A stretch of 64,000 nt of DNA. It comes from Pyrofollis japonicus (lineage in GTDB: Archaea > Thermoproteota > Thermoprotei_A > Sulfolobales > Pyrodictiaceae). Where the stretch lies: NCBI RefSeq assembly GCF_033097485.1, contig NZ_AP028634.1:1727126-1791125 (forward strand), given 5' to 3'. Below are positions 1 to 8,404 of this stretch, piece by piece. A program made the position numbers and the translations under genes. Each line of letters opens with the position of its first letter. Within the stretch, counting starts at the first letter, position 1. Under the pieces are notes generated by a model, which saw nothing but the letters and a program-made list of their open reading frames with translations, did not search any database and had not been told where the DNA came from.

Positions 1-1
1 G

Positions 2-772
2 CTGCAGCTCATCAACCAGCAACTGGCAAGGAGCGAGGAAAACCTACGGGCCGCGAGGATAGTCAGGATAGCTGTTCACCCAGTGCTTCAGCGCCGCGGA
101 ATAGGCTCAAGGCTCCTAGCATTCATAGAAAGCAGGGCCGCTGAGAGAGGATACCCCATTGTAACAACGATATATGGTAGGCATGATGTGCTCGGCTTCT
201 GGCTTCGCAACGGCTACAAGGTGTTCTACATTAGTCCGCGCTATAACAAGGTCACGGGCGAGAAGAACATAGCTATGGTGAAGCCGCTTAGCGGGACAGC
301 AAGCAACGTGGTCAAAGAACTCGTTGAAGCATTTACTAGGGAGCTTCTCCTTGCTGCACACATTCTCTACCGAGACGTATCGGCCGAGAAAATAGCTAGC
401 ATACTAGAATCGATAAAAGAACAAGAACCCATACTATCAATACCTATAACCAGCGATGATGAGGCGAGGCTCCAGAAGGTTCTCAGAGACCCCGAGAAGC
501 TTGAACACGCGGCTTATGCTGCCTATGCTTTACTAGTATCGCTGCTTCCGAGAGCAGCATCCATGCTAGGACTTGACGAACTAGTATCTCTCGTCGCCTA
601 CCTTCTCCAAGGGAAACCGCTTAACGAGGTAGCCGATATACTGGGCGCAAGCATCGTGGAGACGAGAGCAAAGATAGTAAAAGCGCTTAGGAAGCTCCTA
701 TCTTTCGGAGAAACAGCCGGGTCTATGAGGAGGCATCTCCACCGGGACAAGGGCTTAGCTCAAGCGCCGTGA
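2..772 (+). CDS. tmcA: tRNA(Met) cytidine acetyltransferase, C-terminal part (partial)
   Basis: The frame is already open at the window edge, so this is the 3' end of a longer gene. The visible part starts with a GNAT acetyl-CoA-binding segment: motif QRRGIGSRL at about residues 29-37 of the fragment, then a hydrophobic FWLRNGY strand/helix. A helical C-terminal tail of about 150 residues follows, as in TmcA/NAT10 (known family: ATP-dependent N4-acetylation of cytidine in tRNA or rRNA). The helicase-like N-terminal half lies outside the window. The pairing of GNAT and the long helical tail makes TmcA much more likely than a stand-alone acetyltransferase, but the missing half prevents certainty. 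Confidence 0.75.
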   Translation: MQLINQQLARSEENLRAARIVRIAVHPVLQRRGIGSRLLAFIESRAAERGYPIVTTIYGRHDVLGFWLRNGYKVFYISPRYNKVTGEKNIAMVKPLSGTASNVVKELVEAFTRELLLAAHILYRDVSAEKIASILESIKEQEPILSIPITSDDEARLQKVLRDPEKLEHAAYAAYALLVSLLPRAASMLGLDELVSLVAYLLQGKPLNEVADILGASIVETRAKIVKALRKLLSFGETAGSMRRHLHRDKGLAQAP

Positions 773-807
773 AGAATGGGCAAGGTGCCGAGACCCCTCT
801 CTCGCCC

Positions 808-1392
808 CTAATCGCCCGGCAGCACGCGGCTCGGAGATACAACGACTCCTTTCTCTCTGAGCCTTGAGGCGCACCTAGTGCAGTAGGCTGCCTCCTTGCG
901 GTCAACTTCTACTATACTGTTACTGAAGCTCATCACGCATAACGGGTTAGAGCAGTGCTCTAGGCCGAAGGCGTGGCCGAGCTCATGCATACTCTCCTTC
1001 AGCAACCTCTCCATGAATAACTCGTTGCTCGGTGGAGCACCATAGAACTCTGGGCGGAGACGAGGAGTATAGACCACCGCAGCACCTCTGCCGAGAAGAG
1101 CCTCTCCGAAAACAAAGTTGAGCCCATCAGCGTAGGCGTCTATGCCAGCAACAACGAGCACAGCATCAGCCTCGGCGGCCTCTCGCAGCCCGGCCGCAAG
1201 GTAGAGAATGTGCTCGCTCCTATACTGGCCCCTAGCAGCGTCATAAGCCTCCAGCGGGGGACTCAGAACCTCATCAGCTAGAATGACTTCAGCGTTCACA
1301 TAGACGGTTGAAAGAAGGCGGCCAAGCACTCTAAGAACATCCATGTCCTCCTTCATAGAGACGAGTAGGAGCCTTAGTAGACGAGACGACAA
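808..1392 (-). CDS. amzA: Archaemetzincin, zinc metalloprotease
   Basis: This 194-residue protein carries the archaemetzincin signature: HELGHAFGLEH at residues 136-146 (three zinc-binding His and the general-base Glu137), directly followed by Cys147, Cys152, the Met-turn Met154, and a CxxC pair at 171/174 that binds a second zinc. Length and motif spacing fit the full archaeal family. A TTG start is chosen because GGTGAGGG lies just upstream and the N-terminal beta strand begins there. The physiological substrate of archaemetzincins is unknown. It is the last gene before tmcA on the opposite strand, and a tiny possible membrane-protein gene precedes it. Confidence 0.9.
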   Translation of the reverse strand: MSSRLLRLLLVSMKEDMDVLRVLGRLLSTVYVNAEVILADEVLSPPLEAYDAARGQYRSEHILYLAAGLREAAEADAVLVVAGIDAYADGLNFVFGEALLGRGAAVVYTPRLRPEFYGAPPSNELFMERLLKESMHELGHAFGLEHCSNPLCVMSFSNSIVEVDRKEAAYCTRCASRLREKGVVVSPSRVLPGD

Positions 1393-1409
1393 CGTCCCTC
1401 ACCATACTC

Positions 1410-1520
1410 CTAGTGCTGGCCAAGATAAGCCAACAAGTGTAGCAGAAAAGCTAGCAAGAATAAACCAGCACCAATAACCGCTGCAATAAAACGCCGAGAA
1501 CCCCTAACAGAAGCATACAT
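1410..1520 (-). CDS. Possible 36-residue single-span membrane protein
   Basis: A short open frame ends 17 bases before the archaemetzincin start on the same strand. From the ATG it encodes a basic head (RGSRR) followed by a hydrophobic stretch of about 22 residues (FIAAVIGAGLFLLAFLLHLL) and a short tail. This is a plausible one-helix membrane peptide co-transcribed with amzA. An in-frame TTG at about 1535 would add five residues. No clear ribosome binding site was seen and homology cannot be checked here, so this is a candidate only. Confidence 0.3.
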   Translation of the reverse strand: MYASVRGSRRFIAAVIGAGLFLLAFLLHLLAYLGQH

Positions 1521-1603
1521 AGCAGCATAGCCCAATAGAGAGACAGGACAGAGACAAACAAAAAAAAGTTGAGGAATAGTCCGATGGCGCTAGAACCCCT
1601 CTA

Positions 1604-3577
1604 CTAACCTGCCTGCTGATCCTTCTCAGTCGGCAAATATGGTGGCTGAGGCGGTGGCCCACCACTTGTTGGGTTAAACTTAATTTCATACGTTATCACA
1701 AACGGTGGATGAGAGTATGTAACATCAGCAGTACTATCGTAGCCTAAGTACTGCTCATACTTGTAAATAACTACGTGTACTTGTTCACCGGGATAAGTCT
1801 TGCTAGTTCTTTCAAGTTTAATCGTTGTTGCCTCGGCATTCATATTTGTATATGCATAGCTCAGTACAACACTAGCAGTACTTAGTAGCTTGTTAAGAGC
1901 CTTCGGAGCTATAGTGGTTATTACTTTCTTTATGATGGGTGCAACACCCGTGACAAGACCTGCCATTGCATCGGAGTTAAAGGAGCTAGAAGCCACCTTA
2001 TCTATTAATTCACTACTACTATCATAATACGTCACAACCTTATCATATATCTTTACTGGCGTGATACTGATTGTGCTCGTTAACTCAGAGTACTTGTTAT
2101 AGAAGTCATTGTACTTATAGTCTTGAGGAAAAGTTGAAGTACTTCTTACCGATGTAAAAGCATCGTCGTAAAGTGGCGTAAACGTTATAATTGGCGTTAT
2201 ACGCCAGAACGAATAATAAGTTCCATCATTATAGCTGTATATATAGACTTTCTCCATATAGTAGTCAACAACTGCTCCATCGCCTTTCCATGTCCTTGTA
2301 ATGTCTGCTTCCACATATGATACAAAACCATTAGAAGCATCTTCGGGAGAAAGTGTTGCACTTCCCGGATCAACAGTGAAATCTTGATGCTCATTTCCAA
2401 GTATAAGCATGCCAAGAAGTGTTACACCAGATTTATGGTAATGAAACTTTCCAACGGCTATTGATGCCGCTATTTTCGGCAAACTTATACAGTTATACCC
2501 GCAACTACCTGTTAGAACTACTATAGGCATATCATGCAATGTTTCAACACCATTTTCTGGTGTAACACTTATCCATCCTACGCTATAACCCATTAGTTCT
2601 GTTAAGAATTCATTCATTTTCTTAACGCCTGGGCTTACGCGGTACCAGTGGCTAATTGCTGCGTCAACCGGTGATGCGCATGTTGTCGGGACGTACACTG
2701 ATGTGCTGAACACCTTGCGGAATTTGTCGTAGACTGTTACCGGGTTAGCTCCTACAACTCTGTTCATGAAATCTTGCGATGCTGTTGAGGTATATAGTTC
2801 GCTTATGGCTGTGAAGTCGTCGTCATCGAAGTCGAAGCCGTAGTTTGTGTTGTAGGACCAATAGTTATCAATAGTTATGACGTCGTAGCATGATAGCGAG
2901 TAGCTTGCAACACTTATTTGTCTGGGCGCCGTGAAAGTCTTGATACTTGTCTTTCCACTGCTCATGTTGTAGATGTTGTGTACTATGTAGTGGTATGTGG
3001 GGGTCGCATTCGTCACTGCGAACATGGCGGGTGTTAGTGTAAGGCTTTTTCTACGCGTGTATATGTAGTAAGGGTCGTTCTTTACAGCATTGAAGGCCTT
3101 TATTCTGTCGCCGTGGAAGTCTTTGAGGGCGATATCGTAGCTCCCTATGACTGCTGATGCTATGAAGTGGTTTCCTTTACTGTCGTATAGGAATAGTGTT
3201 ACTGTAACGGCTGACGACTCGCTAATACGTGGTGGGAGTTTTTGAGCTATCTTCGTCATGGCTGTTTTTGACATCTTTATTATCTTTGACGAGGGTAGCT
3301 CAACAGTTACGCTACGTGCGCCTGGAGCTATTTTCTTTGAGACGTGTAGGCCGAAGATGCCGGGCGCTGATCCGTATACCTCTACCCAGCCATAGAGATT
3401 ACCGGTATGCGGCACGATCTTGTCAACATCCTTGATAGTTATGGTGAGCCTATCTGGCTGGCCGAGCCTAATAGGTATGATGTAGAGTGCGGCCGCTGAT
3501 ACGCTGGTTATTAGTATGGCTATTAGCAGGAGTGTTGAGAGCTTCAATACAAAGCCCCTTTTAGGAAGAGATACCAT
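1604..3577 (-). CDS. Large secreted protein of unknown function
   Basis: The encoded protein has about 658 residues. The chosen ATG (3577) gives a classical export signal: basic MVSLPKRG, then a hydrophobic core (LSTLLLIAILITSVSAAAL) ending in small residues. An upstream ATG in the same frame would put coding sequence inside an inverted repeat and is less likely. The mature part is Tyr/Ser/Thr/Asp rich with predicted beta character and a few Cys (for example SCGYNC near the middle). It ends in a proline-rich tail (PPPQPPYLP) without a C-terminal membrane anchor. No known domain was recognised. Composition and secretion suggest a cell-surface or extracellular role. Its promoter region holds a perfect 28-bp inverted repeat, which suggests tight regulation. 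Confidence 0.75.
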   Translation of the reverse strand: MVSLPKRGFVLKLSTLLLIAILITSVSAAALYIIPIRLGQPDRLTITIKDVDKIVPHTGNLYGWVEVYGSAPGIFGLHVSKKIAPGARSVTVELPSSKIIKMSKTAMTKIAQKLPPRISESSAVTVTLFLYDSKGNHFIASAVIGSYDIALKDFHGDRIKAFNAVKNDPYYIYTRRKSLTLTPAMFAVTNATPTYHYIVHNIYNMSSGKTSIKTFTAPRQISVASYSLSCYDVITIDNYWSYNTNYGFDFDDDDFTAISELYTSTASQDFMNRVVGANPVTVYDKFRKVFSTSVYVPTTCASPVDAAISHWYRVSPGVKKMNEFLTELMGYSVGWISVTPENGVETLHDMPIVVLTGSCGYNCISLPKIAASIAVGKFHYHKSGVTLLGMLILGNEHQDFTVDPGSATLSPEDASNGFVSYVEADITRTWKGDGAVVDYYMEKVYIYSYNDGTYYSFWRITPIITFTPLYDDAFTSVRSTSTFPQDYKYNDFYNKYSELTSTISITPVKIYDKVVTYYDSSSELIDKVASSSFNSDAMAGLVTGVAPIIKKVITTIAPKALNKLLSTASVVLSYAYTNMNAEATTIKLERTSKTYPGEQVHVVIYKYEQYLGYDSTADVTYSHPPFVITYEIKFNPTSGGPPPQPPYLPTEKDQQAG

Positions 3578-3588
3578 GGCTGGGTACC

Positions 3589-3674
3589 AAGTCTTTATGC
3601 TATACAACAACACAAGTAGAGACATTAATCGGCATAACATTTATAACTTGTGTTGTTGTATAGCATAAAGACTT
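3589..3674. promoter_or_regulatory. Perfect 28-bp inverted repeat flanking a TATA box
   Basis: Arms at 3589-3616 and 3647-3674 are exact reverse complements over 28 bases, separated by 30 bases. On the minus strand the spacer opens with TTATAAAT (about 3639-3646), a good archaeal TATA box for the secreted-protein gene. Transcription would then start near 3617-3620, right before the second arm, with the ATG about 40 bases on. The core TATAGCAT recurs at 3659-3666 and 3739-3746 and inverted at 3597-3604, with ATGCTAT at 3689-3695. The arrangement looks like operators for a dimeric regulator. A MITE-like remnant is an alternative, although no target duplication is visible. Confidence 0.6.
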
Positions 3675-3745
3675 CTTTCTCGTCCTCAATGCTATGTCGC
3701 TATAATCCTATATGAGGTATCGCTATATTTGTATTTGGTATAGCA

Positions 3746-3753
3746 TTATTTAA
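3746..3753 (+). promoter_or_regulatory. TATA box of gatA
   Basis: TTATTTAA lies about 25 bases before a likely start site near 3775. It overlaps a further copy of the TATAGCAT element found in the neighbouring inverted repeat, so gatA and the secreted-protein gene may share a regulator. Assigned from position and sequence only. Confidence 0.4.
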
Positions 3754-3812
3754 GTATTGTTGAAAATTAAAGGGTATTTTATGCCGTGTTCTTGCCTGTC
3801 GTTATCTGGGTT

Positions 3813-5291
3813 ATGGGTTTGGAGCCTTATAGGATGCCGGCGTGGCTGGTTCGCGAAGAGCTCGCCAAGGGTAATATTAGCGTGGAGGATTATGTCGGCT
3901 CAGTGTATGAGCGTATTGAGAGGCTTGAGCCCAGTATCAACGCGTTCATCACGTTGAGGAGCCGCGAAGAGGTCATGGAGGAGGTTAGGGAGGCTGTTAG
4001 CCGTGGCGGCAAGCTGGCTGGCGTGCTTGTAGCTGTCAAGGACAATATCCATGTGAAGGGGCTGAGGGTTACCTGTGGCTCGAAGATGCTTGAGCACTAC
4101 GTTGCCCCCTACGATGCTACGGTCATTAAGAGGCTGAGGGAGAGCGGGGCAGTCGTCATCGGGAAGACCAATATGGATGAGTTCGCGATGGGTTCTACAG
4201 GTGAGACGAGCGCTTATGGTGCAACGCGTAACCCTTGGGAGTTGGAGCGGGTTCCTGGGGGCAGTAGTAGCGGCTCTGCCGCCGCCGTTGCTGCTGGTAT
4301 GGCTACTCTTGCTCTTGGTAGCGATACTGGTGGCAGTATCCGGTTGCCTGCTTCCTGGACGGGGCTCTACGGGCTTAAGCCGACCTATGGGCTTGTGTCT
4401 CGCTACGGGCTAGTATCTTATGCTGATAGCCTTGAGCAGATTGGGCCCATGGCCCGAGATATAGTTGACCTGGCTCTCCTCCTGGAGGTTATCGCTGGGT
4501 TTGATCCTTTGGACGCTACTAGTCTCCGCACAGATGCCCGGGGCTTCGCTGAGATAGCTAAAAAGGGGTTAGAGGAAGGGGCCGGTGATCGTCAGGTATT
4601 ACTCATTAGTGATTTCCTCGAGCATCCGGGAGTCGACCCGGAGATCAGAGGGTTGCTGGAGCTGGCTGCGGACAAGCTTGGCTCGATGGGTGTAGAGGTT
4701 TCCGAGAAGAGGCTGGGAGACGAGGTTGTAGATTACGCGCTTCCCGCTTACTACGTTATAGCAATGGCTGAGGCCAGCAGCAATTTGGCTAGATACGACG
4801 GTATAAGGTACGGCCCCAAGGAGGAGCCGAAGCCGTGGGAGAGTTGGAACGAGTACTACTCGAGAATAAGGGCGAAGTACTTCGGCCTCGAAGTAAAGAC
4901 GAGGATCATACTTGGCTCGTGGATGCTTAGCGCTGGCTACCGTGACCAGTACTATATACGTGCGCTCAAGGTGAGGAGGCTGGTAAGGGATAGGCTCCTA
5001 GAATTGCTCCGAGGCGTCGATGCGCTTCTCCTACCCTCGGCCGTGACTATGCCTCCTAGGCTCGGAGAGGTAGTTGACGACCCGGAGAAAATGTATGCAC
5101 TCGACCTTGCAAACGTGCTCGCGAATCTTTCTGGGCTCCCTGCTCTCGTAGCACCTGTTGCGCGCGTCTCTGGCATACCGGTGGGTGTGCAGCTAGTGTC
5201 TAAACCGCTTGGCGAGAAAATTCTTTTCCTCCTAGGAGGCGCGCTTGAGGCTGCTACAGGTATGCGGAACCTGGTCGTCCCCACGAATTAG
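3813..5291 (+). CDS. gatA: Glutamyl-tRNA(Gln)/aspartyl-tRNA(Asn) amidotransferase subunit A
   Basis: An amidase-signature protein of about 492 residues. The Ser-cisSer-Lys triad is visible: Lys in [11 protein letters not shown] (about residue 76), the cis-Ser in [12 protein letters not shown] (about 152) and the nucleophile Ser in [10 protein letters not shown] (about 175), followed by [14 protein letters not shown], which is typical of GatA. The known role is glutamine hydrolysis and ammonia supply to GatB for transamidation of misacylated tRNA. GatB and GatC are not in this window. The start is uncertain: GTG at 3786 would add a hydrophobic nonapeptide that GatA proteins normally lack, so the ATG at 3813 is preferred. 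Confidence 0.92.
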   Translation: MGLEPYRMPAWLVREELAKGNISVEDYVGSVYERIERLEPSINAFITLRSREEVMEEVREAVSRGGKLAGVLVAVKDNIHVKGLRVTCGSKMLEHYVAPYDATVIKRLRESGAVVIGKTNMDEFAMGSTGETSAYGATRNPWELERVPGGSSSGSAAAVAAGMATLALGSDTGGSIRLPASWTGLYGLKPTYGLVSRYGLVSYADSLEQIGPMARDIVDLALLLEVIAGFDPLDATSLRTDARGFAEIAKKGLEEGAGDRQVLLISDFLEHPGVDPEIRGLLELAADKLGSMGVEVSEKRLGDEVVDYALPAYYVIAMAEASSNLARYDGIRYGPKEEPKPWESWNEYYSRIRAKYFGLEVKTRIILGSWMLSAGYRDQYYIRALKVRRLVRDRLLELLRGVDALLLPSAVTMPPRLGEVVDDPEKMYALDLANVLANLSGLPALVAPVARVSGIPVGVQLVSKPLGEKILFLLGGALEAATGMRNLVVPTN

Positions 5292-5442
5292 TGGTGCAAG
5301 CGACCCCTTCTAGCCGCTACTAATAGTGCGGAAAACTGTACTAAATGAGGGACAAAGCTGAAATATCTGTGCCAGGCTTCCCACCATTACTACGAGGCCA
5401 AGCGTCACAGCCCCTATGCGTGATTCGTTTGGGTGAGCGCAT

Positions 5443-5814
5443 GTGAACAAGGTACTGGATGCCCGAGATAGGAGGACTATACCTCGCATAGAGCAGGTTT
5501 TCGAATCCATAAGGCTCTTATTCGACGACATAGAGGCCTACGCGTACATGAGTAGAGGCGAGGTCATCCTCCGCCTCGAATACGAGCTCATCCTTATCCG
5601 TGTTCCAACGGGTTACGGGCTCCGCGACTTGGCCTCATACCTCTTCAAGCTCGGAGCACACATCTATAGGAAGCGCAGAGGAATCGACTTCGCACTAGAC
5701 GTTGACGAGGAGAACTGGGTTGTCTTCCACGCAGAAACAATACACGTGGAAAGGGGGCAAGCGTACATAGCTATCGAGCCTAGAAGAATAGTTAGTGGGG
5801 ATGATCTTTTCTAA
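5443..5814 (+). CDS. Hypothetical protein, 123 residues
   Basis: Not recognised. It encodes a soluble alpha/beta protein rich in charged residues with no membrane span, Cys motif or signal peptide. The GTG start overlaps a short ATG-TGA, so translation may couple to an upstream leader. A GGTGAG sits about 15 bases before the start. It stands alone between gatA and the convergent DUF1646 gene. Codon use resembles its neighbours, which supports a real gene. Confidence 0.6.
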   Translation: MNKVLDARDRRTIPRIEQVFESIRLLFDDIEAYAYMSRGEVILRLEYELILIRVPTGYGLRDLASYLFKLGAHIYRKRRGIDFALDVDEENWVVFHAETIHVERGQAYIAIEPRRIVSGDDLF

Positions 5815-5867
5815 AAAGATGGTGTCTCTTCCTCTCTTTAACCTTGTCTGTTTGTATTCGCTCCCTG

Positions 5868-7007
5868 TTAGAAGGCACCCATGATAGCTAGTGCTATGAA
5901 GTATACCATTAGGAGCGCTAAGCCAAATGGGACACCTATGCGAGCCCACTCCTTTGATGTTATGCGGAGCCTTGCAGCAGCAACAATGTTTGGAATATTG
6001 CCCGGTATCAGCATACCTCCTGAGATTAGGAGGCCTATTAGTGCTGCTCTTATCTGGTCTATTGTTAGGTATGGGCCTATCTCTGCTGCTGTCAGTGTCG
6101 CGTTATCAACAACTGCTGATATCATGTTAACCCAGTATAGTATGTAGGCCGGTATCTTCGAGAAGTACCACTCGACGAGAGGCGTGAATCCTGTTCCCAG
6201 GAGCTCGAGTGCTGCTACGAAGATGTAGACCCTTACAGCCCTCATCACGACGCTTCTCAGCGTCTCGCCATACTCGAGTTTATCGAATAAGTCAGTGCTT
6301 ATCTTCTCTGAGAACCCTTTCCCAGCCCTTATCGCCGTATAGAGTGATACCACTACCACGCCGGGTATTATGAGGTCGCCGAGGGTTTTCAAGAGGAAGT
6401 CGAAGCCAGCATGGTAGGGTGGGCCTGCGAGCTTGTGTACAGCTATTGTTGCCAAGGGCTCTCCGAGGGGAGTAAGGGCAGCCCCCATACCTAGCGCGAA
6501 CGCTGCTAGGACTGTGATCTCTACCTTCTTCGACCTAGGGAGAGGAAGGGCAGCCATTATCTCGGAGTATATTACTGCCGCAACTATTACCGAGATTATG
6601 CTGCTCGTGAGGCCAAGGATAAGGACTATTATGAATATGAAGCCGCGTAGCCCCAGCCTTGTCAGCAGCTTGCCTATGCCACGGTATATTGGGCGATAAT
6701 AGTAATAGAAAGCCAGCCCAGCGATAAGCACTACTTCAGCTATACCTATTGGGATTCCATGTATCATGAGTGGTGCTAAGAGGGCGCTTTTAGTGAGCTT
6801 GGGTACCTCGCTTCCCGGCAATATTCCTGCGAGATAAATAGCTGTTACAGCTATAATACCCATGACGAGGAAGAAGGGCTCAAGATTCTCCTCAACCTTT
6901 CTGGAAACAAGGGGAAGAACGAGTACAGCAACAAGTATTGCGAACAACGTTGCTACGACACTAATCACTGGCTGCCCTATGTTGAGAGCAATAAGCTCCA
7001 TAATCAC
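5868..7007 (-). CDS. DUF1646 integral membrane protein, putative cation transporter
   Basis: A polytopic membrane protein of 379 residues with about ten hydrophobic segments. Two conserved patches fit the archaeal/bacterial DUF1646 family: VEENLEPFFLVMGIIAVT near residue 40 and GAALTPLGEPLATIA near residue 180, with LGLTSSIISVIVAAV between them. Some family members have been labelled cation transporters, but the substrate is not established. It is monocistronic, facing gatA and its follower convergently. The exact N-terminus (MIMELIALN) is acceptable because the first helix begins soon after. Confidence 0.75.
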   Translation of the reverse strand: MIMELIALNIGQPVISVVATLFAILVAVLVLPLVSRKVEENLEPFFLVMGIIAVTAIYLAGILPGSEVPKLTKSALLAPLMIHGIPIGIAEVVLIAGLAFYYYYRPIYRGIGKLLTRLGLRGFIFIIVLILGLTSSIISVIVAAVIYSEIMAALPLPRSKKVEITVLAAFALGMGAALTPLGEPLATIAVHKLAGPPYHAGFDFLLKTLGDLIIPGVVVVSLYTAIRAGKGFSEKISTDLFDKLEYGETLRSVVMRAVRVYIFVAALELLGTGFTPLVEWYFSKIPAYILYWVNMISAVVDNATLTAAEIGPYLTIDQIRAALIGLLISGGMLIPGNIPNIVAAARLRITSKEWARIGVPFGLALLMVYFIALAIMGAF

Positions 7008-7140
7008 CCACCACTCCCAGCAGGGCCGAAGGCCGGACCTGCTTCTCGCATTCTCGTAACAAGTACATGGGAATTAAGAAGCTTTAGGCGCTCAGCAAAA
7101 GCATTCTTCTAAACAGGAGCAGGGCTCCATTACTGATCTA

Positions 7141-8031
7141 CTACTGGGGCATACATGATTCACATCCAGTGGGTGGCTCCTCTGCTGCAACGAGTTTTGT
7201 TGCAACTAGCTCTCCGTTAACATAAACCTTTACGTAAATTGGTGCACTAGTATCACCTACAACTATTGCTAATGGTATAGGAGTACAAGTTGCTGCTGGC
7301 TGAACTAATATGTCCCTGAGTGCTAGTATATGAATCTCAACAATCGTCATTTCTCCTAGCTTGTACACGTGGACAGGGCTTGGCTTAGTGGTATGGATTT
7401 TGTAGACGTCGGGCGGGGTATCTACCAGTGATATATAGTCTCCACTGGCATCATGTGTAGCTGCTAAGCAGACGAACAGTTTTCCTCTGTAAAGGCTTGC
7501 CCATTTGATGGAGATCCTTACATCTCGGTCGAAGAACGGGAAAGACCCTCCCAATGTGTATGTAGGTGGTTTGGCTTTTGTGCCGGGAAGGCTTATGTTG
7601 GCGGCTGTTTCCCCATTGACTATTAGTTTGAGTACCTGGAACTTCTCCAAAAGCTCCTCTTTGATCGGTATCGTTATGGTGAGGTTTGCGCCCTTGCATT
7701 CCTTTGTAAGGGGGTTTTCCGCTATAACTAATAACCCCATGAGTATTGTCGGGGTTTCGTTCCCGAATATTGGCGCTTCCCATGCGGGAGGAGACGAGTA
7801 GGCGTAGAGCCTGCACGCGCTTCTGTCACGGAGTTGTACTAACATGGTGCTCCCGTTAAGCTGTGCTTTTACTGCTAGCTCTTTTCCTGGCTCCGGAAAG
7901 CTTAGGTGAGGAGGCAGCTCGTTAACCCATTCAGCTATCAAGTTGTAGTTGAGGAGTGTGCCTAGGAAGAAGGGCGTTAATGAATAGAATAGTATTGCTG
8001 AGAGCAGTAAGAGGAGTAGGGGTATTTCCAA
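7141..8031 (-). CDS. Exported or membrane-anchored hypothetical protein
   Basis: A 296-residue protein with one strongly hydrophobic N-terminal segment (about residues 3-27, LLLLLLSAILFYSL) that acts as signal or anchor. A probably extracellular domain follows, rich in beta-strand patterns, with Cys at several positions and the tail GCESCMPQ. The CxxC-type tail could bind metal or form a disulfide. No family was recognised. It is transcribed leftwards from the AT-rich spacer it shares with ttuB. Confidence 0.6.
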   Translation of the reverse strand: MEIPLLLLLLSAILFYSLTPFFLGTLLNYNLIAEWVNELPPHLSFPEPGKELAVKAQLNGSTMLVQLRDRSACRLYAYSSPPAWEAPIFGNETPTILMGLLVIAENPLTKECKGANLTITIPIKEELLEKFQVLKLIVNGETAANISLPGTKAKPPTYTLGGSFPFFDRDVRISIKWASLYRGKLFVCLAATHDASGDYISLVDTPPDVYKIHTTKPSPVHVYKLGEMTIVEIHILALRDILVQPAATCTPIPLAIVVGDTSAPIYVKVYVNGELVATKLVAAEEPPTGCESCMPQ

Positions 8032-8200
8032 TACCTGCTAACCCCGTACTATGTGGCGACTATTCACAATTATATTCTTATTATTTGGGTTTGGAGAAGA
8101 GCGTTAATAGTGTGCTTGTTGCGTTTTTAGAACCATATAAGAGGGCAAGCATGTTATAGAGTCCTATCCAGACGTGAGGCATTGGTGAGGAGAGAACTCC

Positions 8201-8404
8201 ATGGCTATAAAGGTGAGGATACTAGGGGATGGCGAGAAACAAGTAGAGTATCGTGAAGGTGTGAGGGTTGTTGATGTTCTTAGAGAGCTCGGGCTGCTTG
8301 AGAACGAGTACGTTGTTGTGCGTAGGGGAAAGGTTGTAGCAGAGGACACTGTCCTGGAGGATGGTGACGAGCTAGTACTGTACCCGGTGGTGTCGGGTGG
8401 CTAA
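8201..8404 (+). CDS. ttuB: Ubiquitin-like sulfur carrier, TtuB/SAMP type
   Basis: A 67-residue beta-grasp protein ending in the diglycine tail VVSGG, as expected for MoaD/ThiS/Urm1-like sulfur carriers. The known mechanism is C-terminal adenylation by an E1-like enzyme and conversion to a thiocarboxylate. The ATG follows GGTGAGGAGAG, and a TATA-like ATATAAGAG lies near 8135. The stop codon overlaps the start of the following thiolase gene by eight bases, so the two are almost certainly translated together. That assigns this carrier to tRNA 2-thiouridine formation rather than to molybdopterin or thiamine synthesis. Confidence 0.85.
   Translation: MAIKVRILGDGEKQVEYREGVRVVDVLRELGLLENEYVVVRRGKVVAEDTVLEDGDELVLYPVVSGG

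Noticed and set aside
5310-5531. Minus-strand frame with one hydrophobic segment (GAVTLGLVVMVGSLAQIF) overlapping the start of the 5443 gene
   Set aside because: It overlaps the opposite gene by about 90 bases, has no ribosome binding site, and its ends look random. A small SecG-like protein was considered but the sequence does not fit.
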